Source: Phanerodontia chrysosporium (taxonomy: Eukaryota > Basidiomycota > Agaricomycetes > Polyporales > Phanerochaetaceae). From it: a stretch of DNA of 64,000 nt. The notes beneath the pieces were generated by a model. The model was not told where the DNA came from. It saw nothing but the letters and a program-made list of their open reading frames with translations, and searched no databases. The DNA lies in NCBI GenBank assembly GCA_001910725.1, contig MJGA01000002.1:558001-622000 (forward strand), in the 5' to 3' direction. Made by a program: the position numbers and the translations under genes. Of this stretch, positions 10,652 to 22,041 are shown one piece after another. The stretch's first letter is position 1, and every line of letters begins with the position of its first letter.

Positions 10652-11837
10652 ATGCCAGTGGAAGACGCATACCATCTCTGGGAACATCTCCCCGACCATA
10701 AGCTTGAACTGAAACAGAACGACAGGTGCGCCCCCTCCTTTCTGCACTAAGGAGGCAGAGCTCACTCTGATCTATGCTCGAAGAATGATCCTCTGTCCCT
10801 TCAAGTCTGCAGGCTGTCAGACGTACATGGCCCAGTGGGGAAACCTCGAGGCTCACTATAACCGCCATCTCAACGTTCAGCCACACCAATGTCCTTTTCG
10901 AGATTGCGACCGGGCGTTTGCGGACCCGGCGAGCCGTAGCCGCCACCTCATGAATGTGCATGGCCGCAAGCCAAGGCCACGTAAGAAGCCCAGGCGGCGA
11001 ACTGGTACGAGATCGAGGGCCAAGGCCCTCATGAACATGCACGCCGAGGAAGGCGAACACGATGCCGACTCCGTCGTCATGGACGGGGACTCAGATGAAG
11101 ACAGAGACTCAGCTCGAGAGACTGACGAAGGCGACGATGGCGTAGACAAACAAAAGGTCAAGGAAGAGGCCTTTAAGGCCCTCCGGGCAATGTTCGATAT
11201 GGTCGCACAACCCGCCTCGCCATCGCGTCGGCGAACGCGCCTTCAAAACGTTGAAGCCCGCAACATTCAACACGGGAAAAACCCAGAGCAGCACCCTGTG
11301 CGGTCGCGGGTTCACCCCATCGCGCCAGCGTACCAGGACCCAGGACGGCCCTACTCACGCACGCACCCGCAGCATGCCCATCTTGCCACGACCGTGGTCG
11401 ACGAAAACTGGCAGTGGCGGGGACCTGTCGGCCCGCCACCCGCTGTGGCGCCTGTTACGCACTACGGGTCGATGATGCCCTCACAGAGGCAGAACGTCCA
11501 TCCATGGCCAGGCGTATATCCTGCTGTAGCGTATCCTCCGTCGCTGTGGCCCGAACAAAATCACAATGCACCGCAGAACGGAATACCGAACGAGTATCTC
11601 ACCAACGCGCTCTATAACCCCGTGCAGCCAAACGCCGATGTGTCCAACCACCGGGCTGCTGCGGACCTCTCACATGTGTATGCGGCACCCCAGCCGTTAA
11701 ATCATCAATTCAACGACTCTCAATTGGCTCCCCAATTCTTGGAATCGTGCTATGTTGACTATGATCCATCGAGCTTCGCACCTGCCGCTGCGCGACCCGC
11801 GATGCCCTATTTCGAGGATCCCTCCGACTGGCAATGA
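10652..11837 (+). CDS. C2H2 zinc finger protein
   Basis: Exon 1 (10652-10725) starts MPVEDAYHLWEHLPDHK. A 58-nt intron with GTGCGC...AAG borders restores frame exactly at 10784, where the long frame continues to a TGA at 11835-11837 (375 aa in total). Two adjacent C2H2 fingers follow at residues ~30-82: CPFKSAGCQ...HYNRH, then CPFRDCDRAF...HLMNVH. A Lys/Arg-rich stretch (RKPRPRKKPRRR) after them is a likely nuclear signal and DNA contact region. Next comes an acidic Asp/Glu segment and a Pro/Gln/Asn-rich C-terminal half typical of activation regions. It is probably a sequence-specific transcription factor in the nucleus; its targets are unknown. Using the internal ATG at 10785 alone would lose 25 residues just before the first Cys. 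Confidence 0.8.
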
Positions 11838-12237
11838 GATCTCTGTGCGCATTTCCCCGTAATGTTGTAGTACGTAGAATAGATATAATGATTTGGTTAG
11901 TCCGACGGATCGTAGCCAGGGCGTGCATCCCAGGTTGTCGGTCATCTGAGCTTCAGCTGGCAGTGTCATGCATTGTCTGCAGGCTTTCACTCGGACCATG
12001 GCCAACTAACTATCGAACGACCACACAAGACCAGAATGCATTCGCGTTCACGTTTCCAAGACTGCGTATATTCTGAGTAACAAAACATCGGAGGTAGAAG
12101 GGAGAGGAGGCTGTTCATCTCGTAGAGGGGTCTCCGATATGATGGTTGCTGGAGTCGGTCAGTTCTTCCGTTCTGCCCTGGAGACATACCACATACCGCG
12201 AACAGGCGCATACAGCCTGGAACAGAGGTGGCTCGAG
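11838..12237. other. 3' flank of C2H2 gene, nothing further seen
   Basis: About 400 bases between the C2H2 stop and the 3' block of repeat copy 1. No gene or element is recognised. Confidence 0.4.
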
Positions 12238-13035
12238 TTGTTCAGGGGTCGTCTCGCGTGGGACGTTCCAGTTCCCGAACAACATGCTTGCACCCTCCAC
12301 CGTCGGCATCGACGTCTCGCTTCTGTGAGGGAAGTTAGTACGATGCGTGCAAGAAGATAACCTTGCCGCTGACCTTGTCCTGATAGTCCTCAACTGCCAG
12401 CCATCGCCCGCAAGTCGCCCGTCAGATGAATATGTACTGGTGGAGTTGATGTTCTCGCGGGATTGCGCTGGTCGCTGTCGGAAGGATGAGCGCAATCCTG
12501 CTGATGGCGAGCGGTAACATGCCATGGGGCGACGGGGATGGCGAGCATCGCTTGCGTTTCCCAATGTCTGGTCACGGTCGCTCAGCATGTCGACCACGAC
12601 ACAGGAGAGGACTGACTCACCATTAGGAAGAGGTCGTGTAGCGGGCCCAGTGCCACCGACAGGCCTGTGCGGGCATCCCCTCGGACATCGCACTCGACAG
12701 CGCCGGGACCTCAACCTGAAGGGAGTTCCCGTGCGCCGTCTTGCACGTCGTCGGAGGGGCGGCTGGGATCCAGCAGTCCCCGCACAGCTCCTGCTGTCGG
12801 TGCCGGTCCAAGAGTAGAGAGAGGTCGCATCGCCTGGCGAAGAGGGAGGGGTGGGTGGTTGGCGAGCACGGTGTTGGGGCTAGAGGCCAAAAGAGGGTCT
12901 CTATTTATACATTTCTGGAGGGAGGCTGACGCGTCGACGTGTCGAGGTCACGGGACGGGCTTGTTGAACACGATCGTGGGCGGGGATCGAAGGGGCGGAC
13001 TGCTCCTGCGTCATTCGAAGCCTCGCATGTCCGCG
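12238..13035 (-). repeat. Modular dispersed repeat, copy 1
   Basis: Sense is the minus strand. The 5' block (plus-strand ~12640-13035) contains a TATAAATA box (12902-12909), a GCGTCGACG-type palindromic segment just upstream of it, and a transcript-like region ending at GTGAGT (a splice-donor-like site, near 12625). This block is nearly identical to those of copies at 23.3, 27.2 and 38.5 kb. The 3' block (12244-12284) has the shared motif GGGAACTGGAACGTCCC followed by ACGCGAGACGACCCC. Between them lies about 360 bp with no evident similarity to the other copies. TATA-to-3'-motif distance is 633 bp. Copy 1 lacks the stop that ends a short frame in the other copies. Class unknown. Confidence 0.7.
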
Positions 13036-13487
13036 GGACGGCGGCGAATCGAGGCTCACTGCAGGTCGTCGAACGCCGCGAGATACTCCACGTAAGACAA
13101 GGCTATCGCAGCTGGCGCTGCCCAGTCGCTCTCGTACATAAGAGCGACGTGTCTTGGAATTCGCTTGTGCACCAAGCAGCTTTACTGTATGTAAACTGGA
13201 AGTCAACCAACTCGGTGAAAGGTGCGCCAAACAAACCGCTCACCTGTCGCGAGAGCCGTGCAGCTCGAGTCGTCCTCCCTCAGGAAAGGGAATTCTGGGT
13301 ATGAACGTCGCCATGCGACATGCATTAATAAGCTACTGAACAACATTAGTCTATATGCTGACATGCGGTACGTCGTGTGTAGTATGAGTGGACAAAATGG
13401 GCAGAGACTCGAGGTCGAGAACCGGACAGAACACGGCTGAGAGCTACACACGCAATTGGCAACGGAAGACGGTAGAAGAAATGAGGC

Positions 13488-15509
13488 CTAAAGCTTGGAT
13501 AGGAGGAGGCCGACGACGACAATGACGATTGTCGACGGCGGGGTGATGACGCAGTACGACCAGAAGATCGTGCGGCTGATCAGGCGTTCGAAGGCGTCGC
13601 CAGATGCAGCTTGTGTTATCTGCCGGACGCTCGTCAGTACAGGTGCACGACGGAGAGGCGGGGTGAACTTACTTGGGCGAGAGTGAGAGCTGGGGGTGAC
13701 GCGATGAGGAGTACGTTCGATACAACGAACACAGGACTAGAGATCGCGGTCAGTGAACACGCACAATCAAAAAATCAAGAGGACGTACTCGTCGAAGACC
13801 TCCTGCAGATCAAACCTCGTCGACAGCGCCATGACAGGCAATAACAGCAAAGGCGTAATGATCATGCGCGAGAGCACCGCGATAACGACCGTCTTCGTCT
13901 CCCCCGGGCGCTTCTTCGCCTTCGGTGCCGAGTCCTCGCTGGGCGAGCGCTTCTTGAGCTTAAACATCTCGCGCACGCTGTCGACGAGCGAGAGCTGCGA
14001 CCACGTCGTGCTGAGGCTGCGGCCACGCGTGGTGCCGTTCGCGCTGTGCTGCGGAAGCGCCGCGCGGCTGCGCGCCTCGGCGGGGTCTGGCGGGCTGTAG
14101 AAGTACGCGCCGAGCACGACGAGCGTCAGCGGGATGGAGCAGTTGCCGGCCTGGCTGAGCGCGCCCTTGATCGGCTGCAGGTGCTCGTCGAGCGCGTGCT
14201 GCAGCGGCGGGATGCACGCGACGACGAGCGACAGTAGCGCCGCCCAGAGCGGCACGGTCATGAAGTCGTTGAACGCCTTGCACGCCTTGGCCGTGCGTCG
14301 CCACAGCCGGCGCCGGCGCGAGTGCCACACGGATCGCGTCGGCTGCGTTATCTCGCGCCTGCCAGGGAACTCGATGACGTCGTCGCCGTCCTCCTCCGTC
14401 TGGTCAATTGACGAGACTGACGACGACGCGACCTGGGCCTTGCTTGCGTAGGGGGAGTTGGGGAATGAATAGAAGAATCGAGCGTTCGAGTCGTTCCTGT
14501 CTGTATCTTCCACGTGTATACTGGGGTTCGAGAACTCGGTCCGGCTGGTCGCGTCGTCGGACTGGTCCGGGTCTCGGTGCAAAATGCGATGCTCCTCAGC
14601 GGAAGGTGGGAAACCTGTCTCCTCCTGATCCAGAAGAGGACTTTCCCGCCCACCAGCCTCAGCTTCAGGGGCGGTCTCCGGATCAGCTTGTGACAGTAGT
14701 CGTACGCCATAACTCCACCGTACCTGTGATGAAGACAAGGTTGATCTCCACTTCTATGTTTAGACATATGATTTACGAAAACGTACCACCATGCCGAGAG
14801 TCGAATAGAGCACGAGGTAGGTGAGGGCCCTGCCTACCATGGTGTCGCTATTGTCGTCATCGCCCCACTTCAGGCCAGGGACAGTAACCACCAGACTCTG
14901 CATGAGAGCGATGGGCAGAGAGTTTGAGTTCATAAACATGGCAGCTGCCACTGCGAAACTCCTGAGAAGACATCGTGAGAGGGCCAAGCCAGGCAGACCG
15001 GAGAATGCAAACACGAACCTTTGTGAGCGTTTGAGCCGGAAGATGAACCCTAACGTCCATGCTACAGCCATGGACACCACAGTCGTAATCACGAAGAAAA
15101 TGGGTATAATCCATAGCTCCCGGAGTTTGGCTGGTGGTTGACAATCATCAGCGCAACTGTTGAGCGTGGCGAGCGTGGATATATTGCTCACCTGGTGAGA
15201 GGAAGAAGGCAACCTTTGAGAAGAGAAGGGAGGGCGTGAAAAGGGACACATTCAATCTGTTTAATTGCTGCGCATATTGTCAGTCCCTGTGCAGCGTGTA
15301 TGAACAGCGCAGACGTACCTTTTGTGTGGGACGGTCGAGAACCCCTCTCCTAGCGAGGATGTATCCTGCGAGGCATAGGAGAAATACCTCTAAGATGGAC
15401 TGCGGGGGGAGGGTTGCGTGAGCACGCCGTGATGCCCCGTGGCGGACGAACGTGTGCGACTCACTTCAAAGACAGTCCGCAGAAGAGGGCCAATAGGGCT
15501 TGCGGTCAT
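13488..15509 (-). CDS. Auxin efflux carrier-family (PIN-like) membrane transporter
   Basis: Eight exons joined in phase give 539 aa: 15465-15509, 15319-15399, 15192-15267, 15019-15130, 14787-14961, 13789-14723, 13673-13736 and 13488-13619. The start is MTASPIGPLLRTVFE. The N-terminal half has five hydrophobic segments, including SILEVFLLCLAGYILARRG and the family-type AMFMNSNSLPIALMQSLVV. The middle (residues ~180-330) is a hydrophilic Ser/Glu/Asp-rich loop. The C-terminal half has more membrane segments, including PVFVVSNVLLIASPPALTL and a final FWSYCVITPPSTIVIVVVG. This two-bundle layout with a central loop is that of PF03547 carriers and the yeast Ecm3/YLR152C group, thought to act in ER or other internal membranes. 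Substrate is unknown. All family landmarks are intact and no frame break is seen. Confidence 0.88.
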
Positions 15510-16732
15510 CAAGGACGGCGGTCGTGAGGTCGTGTGCGTCGCAGTCGTGAGGGTTACGGTGCAAGGTGGAGAGCAGGTGCTCCTCCTCAGGACGGAGGCG
15601 GTGGTTGAGTACCAAGCTTAGCTTGGGGATATGCGAGTGTCCGGATTACGGTTTATCTCTGGCGTCATCAATTTCGCACCCGCTCCGCCAGCCACGTGCG
15701 TCCATCACCCGCACGCCCCTCGCGCTGCCGCCGGCATCTCTTCCCACGCCATGCACCACGTCCAGCCGTGCTCTCGACGAGTCGTGGACTCGACGACAGG
15801 ACACAGGGGCAGCATGCAGCACGCCCTCGGAGGAACGGCGAGAATGGGGAGCTACCGCGCGTGCGTGCACAGACCTACACGTGCCGATAACGATAGCCGG
15901 CACGCACTGCAATCAGCCTTGGCACGTACAAACCAGGGTACCGAAGCAAAGCCAGAGCTGTGGCAGTCGCTCTGGAAGAGCTGCGTACCTGCCGCAGCTG
16001 TAAACCCGAGTGGGCAGTAAAGAGACTCTCGGCCCCGTGCAGTGGCTGTGAACGGGCACGTTCGCTGCACAGGCCTTCAAATCCAGACAGTCCCAATTTC
16101 AAACCGGTATTGTAGAGCAGAATGATGTCCTAGAAAGCCATGGGTAGAGATGCTTCACATCGTTCACCCTCGCCGTACCCCTGCACCGACCAAAGGACAC
16201 TCCTCGGAAAAGCTAAAAGTCAATCACCAGTGCCGGAAGTTACCGAGCGGGAGCGCATCAGTTGATGCGCCTCCGGGTCAATCTGGGGAAGATATCCACA
16301 GAGTTTCAGCTCCAGACCTGTCTCCTATTTCCCGTACGGCGGCCTGGATCTCCGAGCCTTTCCGAGCTGCTTCATCTTGACTTTCTCCTCCGTGCTCTTG
16401 ACACCGCCGACCTTACTCATGGCGTCCTACGCTGCCTCGGACCGTGACCGTGCATCTGACATCTCTGGGGAACAATGACCGCAGGCTCTGGACAGCACAC
16501 ACTCGTGGAAACAGTCCAACGTCATGTAATGATTATGTCGGCGCCAGCAGAAGCTGCAAAGATTTTTCGCGGGAATATTCACAGGCATGCGATAGACTCG
16601 TGCCGGACCGCCGCTCCCCGCTAGCATCAGACGCGGTGCAACTGGTGCAGGGCGCAGATCTTATATGAGCCCCCTGACCGCCACCGCGCTCGTCGTGCGC
16701 CCGCAACCCCCCGTCTCTCTCTGGATGCCACC
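15510..16732. other. Unassigned; includes a small Cys-rich frame
   Basis: No gene is firmly supported. A plus-strand frame ending at the TAG 16109-16111 reads ELRTCRSCKPEWAVKRL then SAPCSGCERARSLHRP, giving a CxxC-x15-CxxC arrangement like a zinc ribbon. It has no convincing start or upstream exon. The last 60-80 bases may hold the promoter of the next gene (TTATATGAGC near 16660). Confidence 0.35.
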
Positions 16733-17323
16733 ATGTCGACTGCAGGGAGCCCGCACATCAACCCCGCCATCATTCCCCTCGCCGTGCTCTGCGGCGGGCT
16801 CATTCTCGGCGGCGTAGCCGCCGTGTACATCACGCGCAAGATCGCGAGGGCCCGACTCCTCCTTGAGCTGCGGCAGGCCGCAGAGGCGAAGGCTGCGGAG
16901 GAGCGGCTTGGCGAGAAGCCCGCCCTGGTGGACATCTATGTCGGACCCTCGCTTGCGGAGGAGGGCATGCAGGGGGGCGAGCTGCCGTGGCCGGTCTTCC
17001 GGGTACGTAAATCCCTCGCTGCTCTCACGCGACCGCTCCTGACGAGCCTCCGCGCGCATGCACAGCCCATCGCGGCGTCCCTCAACGCACACCTCTCGTC
17101 ACCACACCCGCACCACACGCTCGAGAAGCGTCCGGGCTACCCGCGCAACCCGCTCATCGACGGAAATGTCCTGCAGGTGTCTGTGGGAATCGCGATGCCC
17201 TCACCAGCACCCCCGGACGGAACAGAGACGTCCCTGGAGAAGCGCGAATACTGCATTGGCACGTCGGACGTTGTCGTCTGCACCCTGCTGGGAGCGAGGC
17301 AGCGGCTCATTGGGATTAATTGA
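16733..17323 (+). CDS. Small single-pass membrane protein, function unknown
   Basis: A 196-codon frame starts MSTAGSPHINPAIIPLAV and has one clear transmembrane segment at residues ~12-33 (LAVLCGGLILGGVAAVYI). A basic stop-transfer stretch (TRKIARARLL) and a likely amphipathic helix follow. The short N-terminus and charge pattern predict the N-terminus outside or lumenal and a cytosolic C-terminal domain. A GTACGT at 17003 and a CTGCAG at 17171-17176 could bound an intron of about 174 nt (a multiple of three) that would remove the basic His/Pro-rich middle without breaking the frame. I cannot choose between the two forms. Tail motifs such as VSVGIAMPSP recur in similar basidiomycete proteins as far as I recall, but no function is known. 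Confidence 0.65.
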   Translation: MSTAGSPHINPAIIPLAVLCGGLILGGVAAVYITRKIARARLLLELRQAAEAKAAEERLGEKPALVDIYVGPSLAEEGMQGGELPWPVFRVRKSLAALTRPLLTSLRAHAQPIAASLNAHLSSPHPHHTLEKRPGYPRNPLIDGNVLQVSVGIAMPSPAPPDGTETSLEKREYCIGTSDVVVCTLLGARQRLIGIN

Positions 17324-19043
17324 CCGGAGGCGCCCGGGTACAGTGGGCGGGGGTGTCGCATCTCCACCCCTTCATGGACTCTATCTAGCTCTGATCTTGC
17401 CCCGGGAGGCATTACGTCGGAAGGACTTTGTAAATCGTCATTGTAGAACCTCGTTTAGAGTACATTAGTGCGATATGTAGACTCGTGTAGTCGCTGCTGT
17501 ACTACGTCGAATTGTAATCTCCGCTGCGAGGGGGTACGGCTGCGGGATCGAAGGGGCGACATAGAGTACAAGGGTGGTGGAGACCGACGCGCGAGGTGGA
17601 GATGCCCTCGAAGCCAAAGCGACCCTGACCCTGGGCAAGGCTCGCTCGGAGGCGTGGGCGACCTCCGCGGCAGAGAGTGATCCGTGGTGTGCCAGGCCCT
17701 GTGGTTGGCGCTCCGCGATGACATACAGGATTGCTGGCGTTGTGGAGCGGCTGGCGTCGAATGCTGTGTGTGCTTGTGTCGTCTGGCGATTGTCGGTGGA
17801 GACCTCGCCACAAAGAGTGGGGGCAGCGGTGGCACGCTGGCAACGACGACCACGACGGCCACGACGACCGACGCGATGCTGGCCACCCTGCTCGCGACGG
17901 GGCTGCCGGCTGCTCGCCACGTCGCGCCAAAGTCTGGGACAGCGAACGCGTGATCGTGAGCACATCTTCCAAAAAGCCATGATTTTCACGAGCTGTTAGG
18001 CCGTTGTTGACTGTTGTTCGCGCCTGTGGGGCTTGCCCCGCTTCGCCACCAGAAAATGCTCCCGTGTCGCTCCACAACGGCTACCTCCGCGCTCGCCCGG
18101 GTCGCTCGCCACCCTGTCCCGCCAGAGTGGCCCGCGCAGCCGCACAGCGCTGTGGCCTCAGCTGATGCCCACACTCCACCACGCAAGCAGCTCGTCGCTC
18201 ATAAAAGGCTCGCCGCAGCGCGCTGCAGGCACACAGACCGTGCGCCGCACGCCCTCCGCGTTGCCCCAGGCGCAGCGCGAGCGCTGGAGAAGCTGGGCCG
18301 TGTCGCGAGACGCATGATCGTCGCGGTAAAGCCGACCCACAAGTTTCTGGGGCGTGTTCCGGCGGGCATGCCTCGCCTGCGGCAGCCGCGCCTTCTGCCC
18401 AGGGCCCGCCCTTATCGATCCCTCGATCAGCCCAACCCCGACACTGGCACCACGCGCGACGCGCAGGGAGGGGGCGCGCGGAGCAGCCACACTGCCCCCG
18501 CCCGCGCCCTCGCCGACCCTCCCCCGGCGGGGATGACGACACGGGGCGACAGGCTTTGGTCGAACAAAGGTCTGATTTTTCCATGGGCTGTTTTTGATCG
18601 CAGAGAGCTGCCGCGCGCCGCGGTCGGATCCGGGGCAGTACAGATGCGCGTGCCACGCCCAAGGGCTCCCGCAGGATCGGCAGCCGGGCCTCAAACTGGC
18701 GAGATGTCGTCAGACGCACGGGGGCGCATGAAGGGGGACCTTTGCAGGCGATGACATCAGGGCTCAGCTTCTCGCAACGCGGCGAGCATTCGTCAGTGCG
18801 GGGTAATTTGAGCAGGGGGCCCCCGCGGTTGTCTGCAACGCGCCTGGTTGCTATTTAACCAGCTCCCCGCCGAAAAGTTGACGAGGCGGACCGTTCTACA
18901 CTTGCTAAATCGAGCTTGACCACAACCTCGACCTGCGTGCAGCTTGCTCATGCTGCTTGACCACCGGGTACGTGACTCTCGCGGCTGTTTCGCGCCGCCA
19001 GAGTGCACTGACATCTCTTTGCGGTCCAGATAAACTTGTTGAC
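17324..19043. other. Unassigned GC-rich stretch
   Basis: Several overlapping open frames on both strands (for example 17684-17953 plus, 17455-17886 minus, 18014-18754 plus, 18081-18719 minus) are explained by high GC and few stops. A minus-strand hydrophobic run (SIASVVVAVVVVVASVP) near 17850 may be the membrane segment of an unrecognised gene, but I could not connect it to a start or to further exons. Confidence 0.35.
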
Positions 19044-19527
19044 ATGACCAACCATTTATGGCTGGTGTGGTACCGCGCTCAAAGCCCCATGGGCCCGAAG
19101 CACTGGTCATTATTTGTAACGTACGACACGGACGAAGAGGCTCTGGGAACCATCTACCAGGTACGCACGCCTTCCTGACGCGTCGGCGTCGCCCGGTACT
19201 GAGCGGCGGGCGCAGATCGAGGGCAACGGCTGGGGTACGGGGCAGTTTACCTTCCGCGTCTGCCGCGGCGTCCAGCTCAAGGGCGCGCGCGGCAGCCAGG
19301 CGTACGAGGGCCGCCTGTACCTCGGGGACATACGCGACGGCGTGTATGGCATGATGCACGAGTACTGCGAGACCGCGGCGGAGATGATCAACGAGCACAA
19401 CGTCGCACACGTGGTGGGCGAGTCCAACTGCCAGGACTGGTGCCTGCTGGTCATCAAGAGCCTGGAGGACGGGCGGTTCATACCGGGAGGCACGAAGACG
19501 AGGGCTGCGGCGTGTCCACGACGGTAG
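19044..19527 (+). CDS. Small protein resembling the fungal DUF6914-type family
   Basis: Two exons, 19044-19160 and 19216-19527, join in phase across a 55-nt intron (GTACGC...GCAG) to give 142 aa. Landmarks are LWLVWYRAQSPMGPKHWSLF near the N-terminus and ESNCQDWCLLVIKSLED near the C-terminus. A conserved PKHW...NCQDW pair, with a His early and a Cys/Asn late, is typical of a family of small fungal proteins that I place near DUF6914. The late Cys and early His are reminiscent of permuted papain-fold peptidases, but that is inference. There is no signal peptide or membrane segment, so it is probably cytosolic. An internal in-frame Met is present but the intron-joined start fits best. Confidence 0.6.
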
Positions 19528-20813
19528 CATGTCGGTGTGTGGGATCTGGCGCTTTGTAGCATTTTTCACGGGTTCACGGGGAAGCGGGGGTCTCTCTATC
19601 TCTGGCGGCATGTAGCAGTACAGCTTGGTTACTTATACCCTAACGCGTATTATCAGTCTAATGTATTCTATCCTGCGACACCCCTGGGCCTCTGCATGCG
19701 CGGCCTATGTCCGTGATCGTAAAAGCGCGGATCGTCAGGTACCTGCAGTCCAGACTCGGGATCTAGGTCGATGGCATGTACCGCCTCACGGCTACTTTCA
19801 GGCGAGCTGGGGAGACCGCAGGGGCTCTGTGTCAGACGGAATGAACGACATGCGGCGGTGTGCGGACGGCACGGCGCAAAAAGGGAGCGCCTGCGTGAAA
19901 ATTCCTGGAAAAATAATGGACGGAGCTCGCGCACTGGTCCCGTCCGTGTCGACGATCATAACGGCCACGGAACAAGCATTACCGGGGGTGCATGTCTGCA
20001 GTGCCAGGGAGGTGGAGGAGGGCTGGCTCTGGCGTCTACAGGCGAACTACCAGACGGGTGGGCCACCCGGCCGTTTGGGGCATCATGGAGAGGCGTTGCT
20101 GAAGTAAATTCAAAGTGCTGCTCGGCAGACGGATCGACAGGCAGAGGAACGCAGTCCGTGCAGCACGGGCGGGCCTGGGGAGGCAGGCGGGAGCATCCAG
20201 CGGAGTGCCGGGCGTTCAAGCGGAGAAAGTGCTGAGCGGGAGGGCGCCCCGGCCGGCGGGGCAGCCACGCACGAGACGGGGCAATCAGCGACCTAAGCTC
20301 GCAGCAGGCTTGTATTGGCAAGGACGCTGCAGAAGAGGGGCAGGGATGCGCTCGTCGTGGCACACTGGGAGCGTCGGGAGCGCCCAGGTGACTTTGTTTG
20401 GACAGCGGTGCACGTGCCCATTTTCTCACCGCTGCATCAAACTCTTACGCACTGCTCAGCCTTGTCCGCCAACTCACCGACGGCCGTGGCCAGTCGCAAT
20501 TTCGGGAGGATACCCAACGCTCGGGGGTGTGGGATCGCAGCGCACAGCCAGTGTCCAAATCAAGAAGGAAGGTGAAGCGAGCACAAAGTCTGAGCGGCGA
20601 CCTTTCGGACGGTCATTATCTGAGTCGGAGTGAGTACCTGACCTCGTTCTCCGCCACTACTCCGAGTCCTCATCCACCTCCACCTGTTTGCGCTCTCGTT
20701 CCTTCGCATCTGCCGCGTCCTCGCCATGGCTCTAGCTTTCCTAACGAAATTCGTCTCCCGCGTCGCCCCAAGACCCAACATTCTGCTTTGTTATCGCCGT
20801 CGTACGACGAACC
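19528..20813. other. Unassigned; right end looks like 5' UTR
   Basis: No gene is supported by domain or splice phase. Frames on both strands are short and Gly/Arg/Ala-rich. The last ~170 bases (20640-20813) are pyrimidine-rich with CTCCGCC and CCTCATCCACCTCCACC runs, as expected for the leader of the regulator that starts at 20814. Confidence 0.4.
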
Positions 20814-22041
20814 ATGGCTAGCGAGGGCACCAAGTCCCCGTCCGAGCAGCCCGCTCATCCACAGCCAGCACAAGCCATCGCACCCTACCCACCTCCGTAC
20901 GGCGCGCATTATGCGCCGCTGCCTCCGGGCGCATATCCACCGCCCTTCTACACCTTCGCTCCTATAACGGACCCCAACCATGACCCGAACGCCGCTGCCA
21001 ACGGTGCCCCTCCGCCGCAGCCCTACATTATGATCCCCCACCGCCTGGCATGATGCCAGGCATGGTCTACGCATACGCACCTCCCCCACCGGGCCAAGGT
21101 TTGATCAGTCTCGCGCGCATAGGACTTGCCTGTGATGATTAACGCGTCCGCTAGTGCTTCCATACCCACCCTATGCAGCCCCTCCGCAAGTCCCTACCGT
21201 CGCGCCAAGGCCGAAGCGCAAGCAGGTCAAGATGGCGGTGAGTCCGTGTGCTGACGTGTCCTGCCCGTCCGCGCTCATGGTCACCGCAGTGCACGAACTG
21301 CGCAGCAGCCTGCAAACGCTGCGACGACAATCGGCCGTGCGAGCGCTGTCAGAAGTACGGCCTGGCGGACAGCTGCGTCGACGGCCAGAGGAAGGAGCGG
21401 AAGAAGGGAATCAAGCGGGGGCCTTATAAACGCAAGGCGAAGCCGGCCAACGGCGAAGGTACGAGATTCCCGCCGTTTGTATCCCCGTCTGCTGACATGT
21501 CTGATTGACAACTTACGGCAGGTGCGCCTGGCAGCGCGAGTGCTGCAGGGGAAGGAGAAGCCGGTGCAGTGCCTGCACCATATGCCCCCGCGCCGCCAGA
21601 GGCGTACTACCCCTACTACTATCCGCATCCAGCCTTTGCTCCCCCGCCGCACGATGCCCAGTCTCACGGCGAGGGCTCTGCCAACGGTAGCGCACATCCT
21701 GTCCACAGACGTACTTTCCCCTGCATCCCGCCGTGTACCCACCCTATCCGCCGTACGCGCCGCCCGTCCCCTATGCCGCGCCCCCGGGCGTCATCTCGCC
21801 CCCGCCCGCCGACCCGAACGCAAAGTCGCCGCAGCACGCTCAGGAAGGTGGCTCAGAGTCGCCGAGCAAGGGCAAGAAGAAGTCGCGCGCAAAGGCCGGC
21901 GAGGCCGCCGCGAAGGCCAAGAACGACGCGAATGGCGCGAATGGCGCCGACGCGAACGGCTTCCAGACGACGCCGAGCCAGCACACCTACGAGCTCCCAG
22001 GCGGGAGTTCTGATAGCGGGCACATGGTGTCCCCCGTATAG
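20814..22041 (+). pseudogene. Zn2Cys6 transcription regulator, with two one-base frame breaks
   Basis: The product has a Pro/Tyr/Ala-rich N-terminus (MASEGTKSPSEQPAHPQPAQ...), then a fungal binuclear zinc cluster, CTNCAAACKRCDD followed by CERCQKYGLADSC, at exon 21290-21460. A basic KKGIKRGPYKRK linker comes next, and then a Pro/Tyr- and Ala/Lys-rich C-terminus ending HMVSPV. Introns at 21100-21152, 21239-21289 and 21460-21521 keep phase. Two frame breaks remain. At the C-run at 21034-21038 exon 1 shifts one base, and at the CCCC at ~21718-21721 the last exon shifts one base. In both places the sequence is one C short of the open frame. All domains survive on either side, so assembly error is as likely as true inactivation. 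If functional it is a nuclear DNA-binding regulator. Confidence 0.65.

Noticed and set aside
17324..18790. Many long overlapping frames on both strands
   Set aside because: Arg/Pro/Ala/Gly-rich translations on all frames are the usual result of high GC content; none has a domain or consistent splice phase.
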